DNA of 5,641 nt from Pseudomonadota bacterium (GCA_021783175.1 JAJXUF010000189.1:1-5641); one strand, 5' to 3'. Counted from the first letter of the stretch, positions 1 through 5,609 are shown. The notes: generated from the sequence alone by a model not told the origin. Numbers and translations: made by a program.

Positions 1-1649
1 GATTTCCATTCTCGAACGCTCGCACGAAAGCGGTTGCGGACGCAGCGACTCGGATCAAACGGCTCGGCTACGCCTTTTCGATCCGCTCAGGCCGATACCA
101 GCTCAGGGCTGAGAGTATCGAAAATATCGTCGGCGAAATTTGGAAATGCCTCCATCGCCTAGGCTGTCTCAATGCGCTGGCGAATATCATGCAGGCGGCC
201 CTTCAGACCCAAGATTACGCCTACGAGCAAATTCTATTCGGCAGGAAATATGCCGGCGGCCTTGGCGATAGGCCCCCAGCGTTGCCGACCGGGCTGCTCT
301 ATAACATTGCTGTCAAGCTGCCTGCCCGAGGATCCAACGAACGCAATGCCAAGTCCTTTTGGGAAAAGGCTGTCTGCCTAGCGCGCGATCTCGTGGCGAT
401 GCTCGACCTCGAACCCTATTCACAATTTGCGTTTCTAGGATTGAATGCCCAATCCTTGGAGGATGGATTGCGAGAGGTTGCTCACTACGACCACTGCTTC
501 TCTCTTCGTCAGTGGCATCTCAGCTTCACGCCTCAGTTTCTCACCGGTTTTTTCGGCAACGGCTTCGATGCCGATATGAAGCAGCGGCTCGGCTGGAATG
601 TTGCGGATGCGGTACAGCTGGCCCAGGTTCTTAGAGCTCATGCCAGACCGGGAACTCAGGTAGTACCGATCCAGTTGGTTGAAAACAGCCTCGACCATGG
701 AGTCTTTAAATCCATGTTGCCGTTCTTTGCGCACAGTGAGGGAGAGGCCAATAAAAACTATCGTTCCCCTTTCGGGGCCGAGGGACCAGACGCAATCTTC
801 AAGCCGCTCATTCTGCTCAAGGGAAACAGTGTCGTTTTGCCAGCGGCCTCGGTGCTGGGCCCAGCTCTGTTCGAAGCCACATTCGCAGCCTGGAGAGCCA
901 ACAAGACCAATCAGGAAATCTCCCGCCTGAGAGGCGATGCGGCAGAGCGGCTGACAAAACACCTATTCGCCAAGCACGGCTTTCAACCGTGCTTCGAGAA
1001 CGCAAGCTACGATCTGGGTGAAATTGGTGCCGGCGAGTGCGATTTCGTATTCGAGGATGAGGAAAATATCATCCTTGTCGAGTGCAAAGCGAAGGCGCTG
1101 ACCCGGGGCGCCATGACGGGCACGCAGGGCGATGCGCTACTCGATTTTGCGGGTGGCCTGTTTGCGTCTCAAGCTCAGGCACTCAGGCATGAGCGTATTT
1201 TGCGGAGTTCAGGCGCGATACATTTCCCTGACGGGACGAGGCTGGAGTTTCGAGACCGGCACATCACGCGCCTCACCGTGACTCTGTTGGACCACGGCGC
1301 GCTCCAGGATCGTTGGATGCTCAGGAACGTCTATAACGCTTTGTTGTCGGTCCAATTCACATGCGATTCAGGCTATGCAAAAAAAAAGCAAGTCGAGGAA
1401 TTCAACACCAATCTGCGCTTGTTTCAGGAAGAGACACGCCTGCTTGAGGCGTCAGGCCAACACATCAACGCTCATCCGCTCAATGCCGCTTCCGCGAGCG
1501 TGGCCCAGCTCGACGTCCTATTGGAAAGCGTGCAATCGCTTAGCGAGGTGAGGACGAGGCTATCCGCTCCCGTGACGTATTCGACCTTAAATGTGCTACT
1601 GGAGCACTTTCATCAACAGAAGATGCGCAGCCAACGTCAGCCTTCTTAA
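1..1649 (+). CDS. Large protein with PD-(D/E)XK (NERD-like) nuclease domain, 5' end outside window
   Basis: The frame is open from base 3 to the TAA at 1647-1649, giving 548 visible residues. The first in-frame ATG (189) has no ribosome binding site, and the 62 codons before it read like normal helical protein, so I treat the gene as 5'-incomplete. The nuclease core is near the centre-right: a helix with RGDAAERL (about 930-955), then GECD with Asp at 1041-1043, then a strand ending VECKAK with Glu at 1080-1082 and Lys at 1086-1088. This is the E...D...ExK pattern of PD-(D/E)XK nucleases and resembles NERD domains. About 310 visible residues before it and 185 after it match no family I can name. 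No signal peptide or membrane segment is visible in this part. A cytoplasmic DNA- or RNA-cleaving role is inferred; a defence role is a guess from its island context. A run of nine A's at 1379-1387 lies within the gene. Confidence 0.8.
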   Translation, partial: FPFSNARTKAVADAATRIKRLGYAFSIRSGRYQLRAESIENIVGEIWKCLHRLGCLNALANIMQAALQTQDYAYEQILFGRKYAGGLGDRPPALPTGLLYNIAVKLPARGSNERNAKSFWEKAVCLARDLVAMLDLEPYSQFAFLGLNAQSLEDGLREVAHYDHCFSLRQWHLSFTPQFLTGFFGNGFDADMKQRLGWNVADAVQLAQVLRAHARPGTQVVPIQLVENSLDHGVFKSMLPFFAHSEGEANKNYRSPFGAEGPDAIFKPLILLKGNSVVLPAASVLGPALFEATFAAWRANKTNQEISRLRGDAAERLTKHLFAKHGFQPCFENASYDLGEIGAGECDFVFEDEENIILVECKAKALTRGAMTGTQGDALLDFAGGLFASQAQALRHERILRSSGAIHFPDGTRLEFRDRHITRLTVTLLDHGALQDRWMLRNVYNALLSVQFTCDSGYAKKKQVEEFNTNLRLFQEETRLLEASGQHINAHPLNAASASVAQLDVLLESVQSLSEVRTRLSAPVTYSTLNVLLEHFHQQKMRSQRQPS

Positions 1650-1858
1650 CGTCGGTATTGGCCGAGATTGAGATCGAAGCTGAGCATGTCCGAAAAACTG
1701 TGAAAGCGGCTTTTGTTTTCCAAGTTCTTGTGACCGGTTTGGTTAAGGGTTGTCGGACGCCAGCCCGTCACCGCTGCTCGATCAGGATGCAGCAGACCGA
1801 TCCGGGCAGGCGTCGGATAACCGCTCCAGGTAGGAAACCGCGTGAGGTGCTGCGACAC
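1650..1858. other. Non-coding stretch holding the probable oriIS end of the IS91-like element
   Basis: I see no convincing gene between the nuclease stop and the small frame ending at 1859. Bases 1721-1730 read CAAGTTCTTG. IS91-family elements abut CAAG or GAAC at their oriIS end, which appears as CTTG or GTTC on this strand. CTTG at 1727-1730 therefore makes 1731 the best candidate for the element's terminus. A long imperfect inverted repeat follows at 1749-1821. No clear terminator for the nuclease gene is visible. Confidence 0.4.
1749..1821. repeat. Imperfect inverted repeat, 19-base arms, near presumed oriIS end
   Basis: Arm one is 1749-1767 (GTTGTCGGACGCCAGCCCG). Arm two, 1803-1821, is its reverse complement at 16 of 19 positions. 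The 35-base loop contains a smaller pair, CTGCT (1774-1778) with AGCAG (1791-1795). In single-stranded DNA this could fold into a long cruciform-like hairpin. The rolling-circle origins of IS91-type elements carry a hairpin near the end cut by the transposase, so this is a candidate oriIS structure. The inverted repeat is directly seen; its function is inferred. Confidence 0.55.
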
Positions 1859-2095
1859 TCAAATCGACGTGCCGGCTATGGGGATTTGATGGGGTTGGTT
1901 TTGTCCTGACAGTTCCATCCGTCCGATCAGCATGCGTGAAACGTCGTTCAGGCAGTCTATGCCGAGATTTTTTAGCCCAATGTATGCGCTGCGTACCGGG
2001 GTAAATGCATCGTTATGGTCCCGCAAGGCAAAGCAGCAGCTTGTCGGCTTGTGCCGGCAAAGTGTTGCCTGACAATAAACAACGCGCGTCATCAT
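1859..2095 (-). CDS. Possible small protein translationally coupled to the IS91 transposase
   Basis: This is a 78-residue frame starting MMTRVVYCQ and ending IAGTSI. Its ATG overlaps the transposase stop as ATGA (2092-2095). A GAGG lies six bases upstream, inside the end of the transposase gene, which is a good arrangement for translational re-initiation. The product has five cysteines (positions 8, 13, 20, 21 and 48), with four in the first 21 residues, and no recognised motif or membrane segment. It lies in the region between the transposase and the presumed oriIS end, where sequence may be conserved for DNA reasons, so the frame could be fortuitous. I do not recognise a family. A longer start at 2140 is possible but has less support. 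Confidence 0.35.
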   Translation of the reverse strand: MMTRVVYCQATLCRHKPTSCCFALRDHNDAFTPVRSAYIGLKNLGIDCLNDVSRMLIGRMELSGQNQPHQIPIAGTSI

Positions 2096-3288
2096 GGTGG
2101 TCCTCGCAGATGGGTCGGTGCGCGTATGGGTTGTATGCATGCCAGGGTTTCAATGATCAGCATCGCCGCCCCGCAGTGCGGACAGACGAAGGTGGGCTGA
2201 ACGGATTTGACGGTTGCATCGGTGGTATCGGATTCAGTCGCGACGACAGGCGTGACGTGTAACAGCTCGCGAGCCCGCGCAAGATATTCTTTGCGCCCGC
2301 CGTTGGCGATCAACCCGTAGTGACGGATACGATGAAAGCCGCAGGGCAACACGTGCAACAGGAAGCGGCGCATGAATTCACCGGCATCGAGCGTCATGGT
2401 CTTGTGTTTTGCATTTCCCTTGGCCCGATAATCCTTCCATTTGAACGTCACCCCGCGTTCGTCCATGGCAAGCAGCCGACTGTTTGAAATGGCGACGCGA
2501 TGCGTATAGCGCGACAGATAAGCCAGCACTGCCGCAGGCCCGGCAAAGGGACGTTTGGCATAAACTACCCATTCGCATTGTTTCAAGGGCGCGAGCCAGT
2601 CGATGAAGTGTGTCGCATCTGCAAGATGGCTCTGCTCTCCGAAGAAGTGCAACTGTCCGGCACGATACGCACGGTCGAGCGCTTCGAGGAAGCGTCGCCG
2701 GAACAGGCGCGACAGCACGCGTACCGGCAGAAAGAAACCGGGCTTGCAGGCGATCCAGCGCTCGCCATCGAAAGACAGGCCGCCGCCAGGCACGATGCCG
2801 TGCACATGGGGATGGTGCGTCAGCGCCGATCCCCAGGTGTGCAGCACCAGCGTCGCTCCGATGCGCGCACCGAGATGCTTGGGATCGGCGGCAATGGTGC
2901 GCAGCGTTTCCGCGGCAACCTCGAACAGCAGGCGATAGATCACCGCCTTGTTGCTATAGGCGAGCGCGCTGACCGGTTCCGGCAGGGTGAACACCACATG
3001 GTAATAATCCACCGGCAGCAGTTCGGTCTGGCGCGCTTCGAGCCAACGTTTGGCGGCACTGGCCTGGCACTTCGGGCAATGCCGGTTGCGGCAGGAGTTA
3101 TAGGCAATCTCGGTATCGCCGCAGTCAGGGCAGCACAGCACATGACCGCCCAGCGCCGCACTGCGGCATTGTTCGATGGCCGACATCACCTTGAGCTGAG
3201 CCAGGCTCAGGTGGCCGTGCAGGCTGTGCCGAAAGGCAGGCCCGTGGCTGCGGAACACATCCGCAACCTCCAGGCGTGGGCGTTCCAT
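2092..3288 (-). CDS. IS91-family HUH transposase
   Basis: This 398-residue protein nicks and transfers single-stranded DNA for rolling-circle-like transposition. The N-terminal zinc-binding region shows CPDC (53-56) and CRNRHCPKC (66-74), typical of the family. The HUH metal-binding motif is HPHVHG at 159-164 (key histidines at 2806-2808 and 2800-2802). The catalytic-tyrosine region reads YLSRYTHRVAISN, with Tyr257 and Tyr261 (codons at 2518-2520 and 2506-2508). A C-terminal CPHC (369-372) may bind a second zinc. The length is normal for the family and all key residues are present, so the enzyme looks intact. The ATG lies nine bases after the upstream recombinase stop and has no clear ribosome binding site, suggesting translation coupled to that gene. 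The 3' end overlaps a small frame by ATGA. Confidence 0.96.
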   Translation of the reverse strand: MERPRLEVADVFRSHGPAFRHSLHGHLSLAQLKVMSAIEQCRSAALGGHVLCCPDCGDTEIAYNSCRNRHCPKCQASAAKRWLEARQTELLPVDYYHVVFTLPEPVSALAYSNKAVIYRLLFEVAAETLRTIAADPKHLGARIGATLVLHTWGSALTHHPHVHGIVPGGGLSFDGERWIACKPGFFLPVRVLSRLFRRRFLEALDRAYRAGQLHFFGEQSHLADATHFIDWLAPLKQCEWVVYAKRPFAGPAAVLAYLSRYTHRVAISNSRLLAMDERGVTFKWKDYRAKGNAKHKTMTLDAGEFMRRFLLHVLPCGFHRIRHYGLIANGGRKEYLARARELLHVTPVVATESDTTDATVKSVQPTFVCPHCGAAMLIIETLACIQPIRAPTHLRGPP

Positions 3289-3297
3289 GACTGCACG

Positions 3298-4173
3298 CTA
3301 CAGGGGCGGCAGGATTTCCAGCGGACTGATCACCTCGCGCAGCAGGTCGGTGGCAACCTGAGCGTAGCGCGCAGTGGTTTCCAGCTTGCGGTGCCCGAGC
3401 AGCACCTGAATCACGCGTATATCGACCTTCTGCTCCAGCAGGTGGGTCGCGAAACTGTGGCGCAGCGTGTGCATCGAGACGCGCTTGTCGATCTTCGCCG
3501 CGTCCGCTGCCGCATGAATGGCGCGGTTGAGCTGTCGCTTGCTGAGCGGGTCGATCGGATCGAGTCCGGGAAACAGCCAGCCGCCTTCCCGCATCTTGCC
3601 CTGCGCATGGGCGTACTGCCACCAGACGCGCAACCGTTCAAGCAGCACCGGCGAGAGCATGGCGTACCTATCCTTGCTGCCTTTGCCCTGTTCGATGCGC
3701 AGCGCCATGCGCTGGCTATCGACATCGCTGATTCTGAGCGAGCACACTTCATTGACACGCAGACCGGCGCCGTAGGCGACCGACAAGGCGGTCTGATGTT
3801 TCAGGTTGCCGCATGCCGCGAGCAGCCGCGCCACCTCGTCGCGGCTCAACACCACCGGCAACTTGTGAGGAAGCGGGACGGATTGCATTTTACGCATAAG
3901 CTCGGGGCGATCGAGAGTGTGCTCGCAGAAGAACTTCAACCCGCTCAGCGCACAGTTGATTGACGCTGCCGACGTGCCGCGATCGACCAGGTGTAGCTGA
4001 TAGAGCCGCAGGTCTTCGGCAGTGGCGGTGTCGGGCGAGCGCTTGAGATACTCCGCAAACTGCCGTACTGAACGGATGTAACCGATTTGCGTCATGGGAT
4101 TGAGTTTGCGCATCCGCATGTCGTCCAGCATGCGTTGGCGTAACGGGGAGATGGGTTGGGTCGATGAAGTCAT
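3298..4173 (-). CDS. Tyrosine recombinase (XerC/D-like) carried by the IS91-like element
   Basis: I chose the ATG at 4173 (291 aa, starting MTSSTQPISPLRQ) because AGGAG at 4181-4185 is seven bases upstream; the ATG at 4179 is too close to it and frames reaching 4245 have no such site. The N-terminal half is a SAM-like core-binding domain (about residues 8-90). The catalytic domain has the full set: Arg139 (GAGLRVNEV), Lys164 (QGKGSKDR), His235 and Arg238 (HTLRHSF), His261 (LLGHRKLE) and nucleophile Tyr270 (TARYAQV). The stop is TAG at 3298-3300. It precedes the transposase with a nine-base gap, so the two are probably co-transcribed. Such recombinases accompany some IS91-family transposases; their role is unsettled, and resolution of multimers or cointegrates is one possibility. 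It is unrelated in position and sequence style to the island integrase on its right. Confidence 0.95.
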   Translation of the reverse strand: MTSSTQPISPLRQRMLDDMRMRKLNPMTQIGYIRSVRQFAEYLKRSPDTATAEDLRLYQLHLVDRGTSAASINCALSGLKFFCEHTLDRPELMRKMQSVPLPHKLPVVLSRDEVARLLAACGNLKHQTALSVAYGAGLRVNEVCSLRISDVDSQRMALRIEQGKGSKDRYAMLSPVLLERLRVWWQYAHAQGKMREGGWLFPGLDPIDPLSKRQLNRAIHAAADAAKIDKRVSMHTLRHSFATHLLEQKVDIRVIQVLLGHRKLETTARYAQVATDLLREVISPLEILPPL

Positions 4174-4180
4174 GATCATG

Positions 4181-4185
4181 CTCCT
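4181..4185 (-). promoter_or_regulatory. Ribosome binding site fixing the start of the IS recombinase
   Basis: AGGAG on the minus strand is seven bases from the ATG at 4173 and only one base from the ATG at 4179, so the former is the better start. Confidence 0.75.
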
Positions 4186-4218
4186 GTTGGTAATGAGGCG
4201 GATTGCCTCAGCACCAAC
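4186..4218 (-). promoter_or_regulatory. Leader hairpin directly upstream of the IS recombinase ribosome binding site
   Basis: Arms 4186-4199 and 4205-4218 pair at 12 of 14 positions around a five-base loop (4200-4204). On the mRNA the stem ends exactly where AGGAG (4185-4181) begins. A stem stacked against a Shine-Dalgarno can limit ribosome access, bind a protein, or shield the element from read-through transcription. The hairpin is directly visible; a regulatory role is inferred. Confidence 0.5.
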
Positions 4219-4345
4219 ATGGGAGCAGAACCAGGGTTTCAACAATCGTTCAGGTTACCCCAGGCAGCAAATCGGAGCACCCATACCGCGGAGCGGTTTA
4301 GTACATGGCCGAACATCGGACAATGTCTGTCATATGAAATCTGGA

Positions 4346-4371
4346 CTTCTACAAATTATCTTCTACAAATT
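4346..4371. repeat. Tandem 12-base direct repeat spanning the island integrase stop
   Basis: CTTCTACAAATT occurs at 4346-4357 and again at 4360-4371, separated by two bases. The integrase stop codon (TAA, 4358-4356 on the minus strand) overlaps the outer copy. The repeat may be a small slip duplication that altered the protein's last residues, or it may lie near the IS91-like element's right junction. Confidence 0.6.
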
Positions 4372-5423
4372 CCGCGACTGCGCTTCAGTTTCTTGGCCAA
4401 CCGCTCAGCATCCTGATGGTTATATCGTTTCAATATCTGGAGGGTGCGATGGCCAGAGACGGCGGCCATTTCCAACATAGAGAAGTCTCCCCTCTCACTC
4501 AGTCTGCTGAGCGATTCGTGGCGCAAATCATGGAACGTGAAATCTTTTATTCCTGCCCTTACGACAGCCGCGTGGAAGACGTGATAGAGCGTCATCCGCT
4601 GAAGTGGAATTACCTCCTTTTTGTTTTCGATCTTGCGCAGCAAAGTCTTAAAGATATTAATCGCGCGAGGTGTAAGTGGCACGATCCGCCCCTGCACTTC
4701 ATCATTGTCGTTTTTGCTCTCGCGTATAGTTGCAATACTCCTGCCCAGATCCACATCCTTCCAATTCAGAGCAAGAATCTCTCCCTGCCTCATGGCCAGC
4801 TCGATGGCCAGTTCCACGGCAGGTAGCAGGTAGGTGTTTCGACTTGCTTTGCACTCAGCCAGGATTTTTTTCATTTCATCTTTGGTAAGGCGTCTGTCGC
4901 GGCCTTTACTCTCACCTGGCTTGCTAATTTTCTCCACGGGATTGCCACGTGGCAATGTGATGTTCTCCTCTTTTTCGGCGTACGAAAACAGTTTGGATAA
5001 CATGAAAATCTCCTTGCGGATGGTGCTGTCCTTTATTTTTTCACCACGCCACAACGTATTGCCGCGATCAGTACGATATTTTCTGATGAGCTTTTGATCG
5101 ATGACGGCCAATGAATATTGGCCAAGAGCATTTTTGAGATGCTGCAGTTGGAAGCGCCAAGCTTCCTTCTTGTCTTCGCGCTGCTTATAATTTTCCGGCT
5201 TCTCCGCGTAGTCGGTAATGAAGCGGTCGATGAGGTCGCCAAGTGTTGTGCGCTCAGCGTCTGATGCAGAAACAAAAACTCCTTCAGCCATTTTTGCTTC
5301 TATCTTCTTTGCCCAGTCTTTCGCCGCAGACTTTGTCGCAAATGTTTTAGATTGTGCCGGATATCCTTTCCGACGAACTTTTGCCTGCCACCAACCAGAT
5401 TCTCTCAATTCAAAAGTTGCCAT
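4356..5423 (-). CDS. int: Genomic-island/phage-type tyrosine integrase
   Basis: This 355-residue protein starts MATFELRESGWWQAKVRRKG, the usual opening of tRNA-targeting island integrases with an N-terminal arm-binding domain (about 1-50). A core-binding domain follows (about 60-165). The catalytic domain carries Arg212 (AMRQGE), a probable Lys237 (RESKND), His298 and Arg301 (FHDLRHE), His325 (SGHRTL) and nucleophile Tyr334 (KRYNHQ, codon 4422-4424). All expected residues are present. The ATG at 5423 has GGGGA six bases upstream (5430-5434) and lies downstream of a good promoter; the alternative TTG at 5462 falls inside the -10 box and is rejected. The gene reads away from the tRNA-Ser fragment about 90 bases off, as expected for an integrase encoded next to its attachment site. 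It is more AT-rich than the IS to its left. The last residues (RSRGICRR) may have been changed by the local direct repeat. Confidence 0.95.
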   Translation of the reverse strand: MATFELRESGWWQAKVRRKGYPAQSKTFATKSAAKDWAKKIEAKMAEGVFVSASDAERTTLGDLIDRFITDYAEKPENYKQREDKKEAWRFQLQHLKNALGQYSLAVIDQKLIRKYRTDRGNTLWRGEKIKDSTIRKEIFMLSKLFSYAEKEENITLPRGNPVEKISKPGESKGRDRRLTKDEMKKILAECKASRNTYLLPAVELAIELAMRQGEILALNWKDVDLGRSIATIRESKNDNDEVQGRIVPLTPRAINIFKTLLRKIENKKEVIPLQRMTLYHVFHAAVVRAGIKDFTFHDLRHESLSRLSERGDFSMLEMAAVSGHRTLQILKRYNHQDAERLAKKLKRSRGICRR

Positions 5424-5429
5424 AAAGTG

Positions 5430-5434
5430 TCCCC
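5430..5434 (-). promoter_or_regulatory. Ribosome binding site of the island integrase
   Basis: GGGGA on the minus strand is six bases before the ATG at 5423 and supports that start over the upstream TTG. Confidence 0.6.
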
Positions 5435-5461
5435 GTTTTGTCCCGGAAATTAACTTTTGCA

Positions 5462-5490
5462 ACTATATAGTGAGCTATAAGTACCGTCAA
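5462..5490 (-). promoter_or_regulatory. Sigma-70-type promoter of the island integrase
   Basis: On the minus strand, TTGACG (5490-5485) and TATAGT (5467-5462) are separated by exactly 17 bases. Each box matches the consensus at five of six positions. Transcription would start near 5455 and give a leader of about 30 bases before the ATG at 5423. The promoter lies between the attachment site and the gene, so it stays with int after excision. Confidence 0.7.
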
Positions 5491-5514
5491 ATATACACTT
5501 TAAGATATTATGAC

Positions 5515-5580
5515 CGCACGCCTGGAAAGCGTGTTTGGGATAATATCCCAACGGGGGTTCGAATCCCCCCCTCTCCGCCA
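5515..5580 (+). other. Attachment-site remnant: 3' part of tRNA-Ser(GGA)
   Basis: The anticodon stem is CACGC (5517-5521) paired with GCGTG (5529-5533), with loop CTGGAAA holding anticodon GGA at 5524-5526. A long class II variable arm follows (TTGGGAT 5535-5541 with ATCCCAA 5545-5551). The T arm has GGGGG and CCCCC around TTCGAAT (5553-5569). The 3' acceptor strand CCTCTCC, discriminator G and CCA end at 5580. The matching 5' acceptor strand (GGAGAGG) and the D arm are absent; the bases upstream are AT-rich and unrelated. This is therefore not a working tRNA but the partial copy left by integration into a tRNA-Ser gene. It marks the distal junction, with the complete tRNA gene expected at the other end of the island. 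Confidence 0.85.
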
Positions 5581-5591
5581 AATCAATGAGT

Positions 5592-5609
5592 TAAGGTTAC
5601 TTAACCTTA
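5592..5609. repeat. Perfect 8-base inverted repeat just past the attachment site
   Basis: TAAGGTTA (5592-5599) and TAACCTTA (5602-5609) are separated by two bases. The repeat lies 12 bases after the tRNA CCA, in presumed host flank. It is AT-rich and has no strong T tract, so it is at best a weak terminator for the tRNA unit. It could instead be a protein-binding site beside the junction. Confidence 0.4.

Larger units (their letters stand above)
1731..4330 (-). mobile_element. IS91-family insertion element with accessory tyrosine recombinase (ends approximate)
   Basis: The element carries a HUH single-strand transposase and, upstream in the same direction, a tyrosine recombinase, a gene pair known from a subset of IS91-family elements. 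These elements move by a rolling-circle-like single-strand mechanism, lack conventional terminal inverted repeats and make no target duplication. Read along the transposase, the terIS end lies on the right and the oriIS end on the left. The left end is placed at 1731 because CTTG precedes it. The right end is not recognisable; composition becomes AT-rich at about 4320-4345, so 4330 is only an estimate. Neither neighbouring gene appears disrupted, so the insertion seems to lie between them. Confidence 0.65.

Noticed and set aside
435..962. Minus-strand frame of 175 codons opposite the nuclease gene
   Set aside because: It lies wholly inside the plus-strand nuclease gene, has no recognised motif, and has low coding appeal compared with the strand carrying the catalytic residues.
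1749..1821. Integron attC site
   Set aside because: attC sites begin with RYYYAAC and end with GTTRRRY. This repeat begins with GTT and ends with AAC on either strand, and no integron integrase is present.
2500..3963. Long plus-strand open frame of 487 codons
   Set aside because: It runs antisense across both the transposase and the IS recombinase, which have intact catalytic motifs. High-G+C antisense frames of this kind are common shadows, and its product shows no motif.
4174..4245. N-terminal extension of the IS recombinase up to 4245
   Set aside because: It would span the leader hairpin and ignores the well-placed AGGAG seven bases before the ATG at 4173.
4416..4826. Plus-strand frame of 136 codons
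   Set aside because: It is antisense to the integrase catalytic domain and has no independent support.
5424..5462. Upstream TTG start for the island integrase
   Set aside because: It falls inside the -10 box of a near-consensus promoter and lacks a ribosome binding site; the ATG at 5423 fits the family N-terminus.
5515..5580. Functional tRNA-Ser gene
   Set aside because: The 5' acceptor strand and D arm are missing; upstream bases cannot pair with CCTCTCC.
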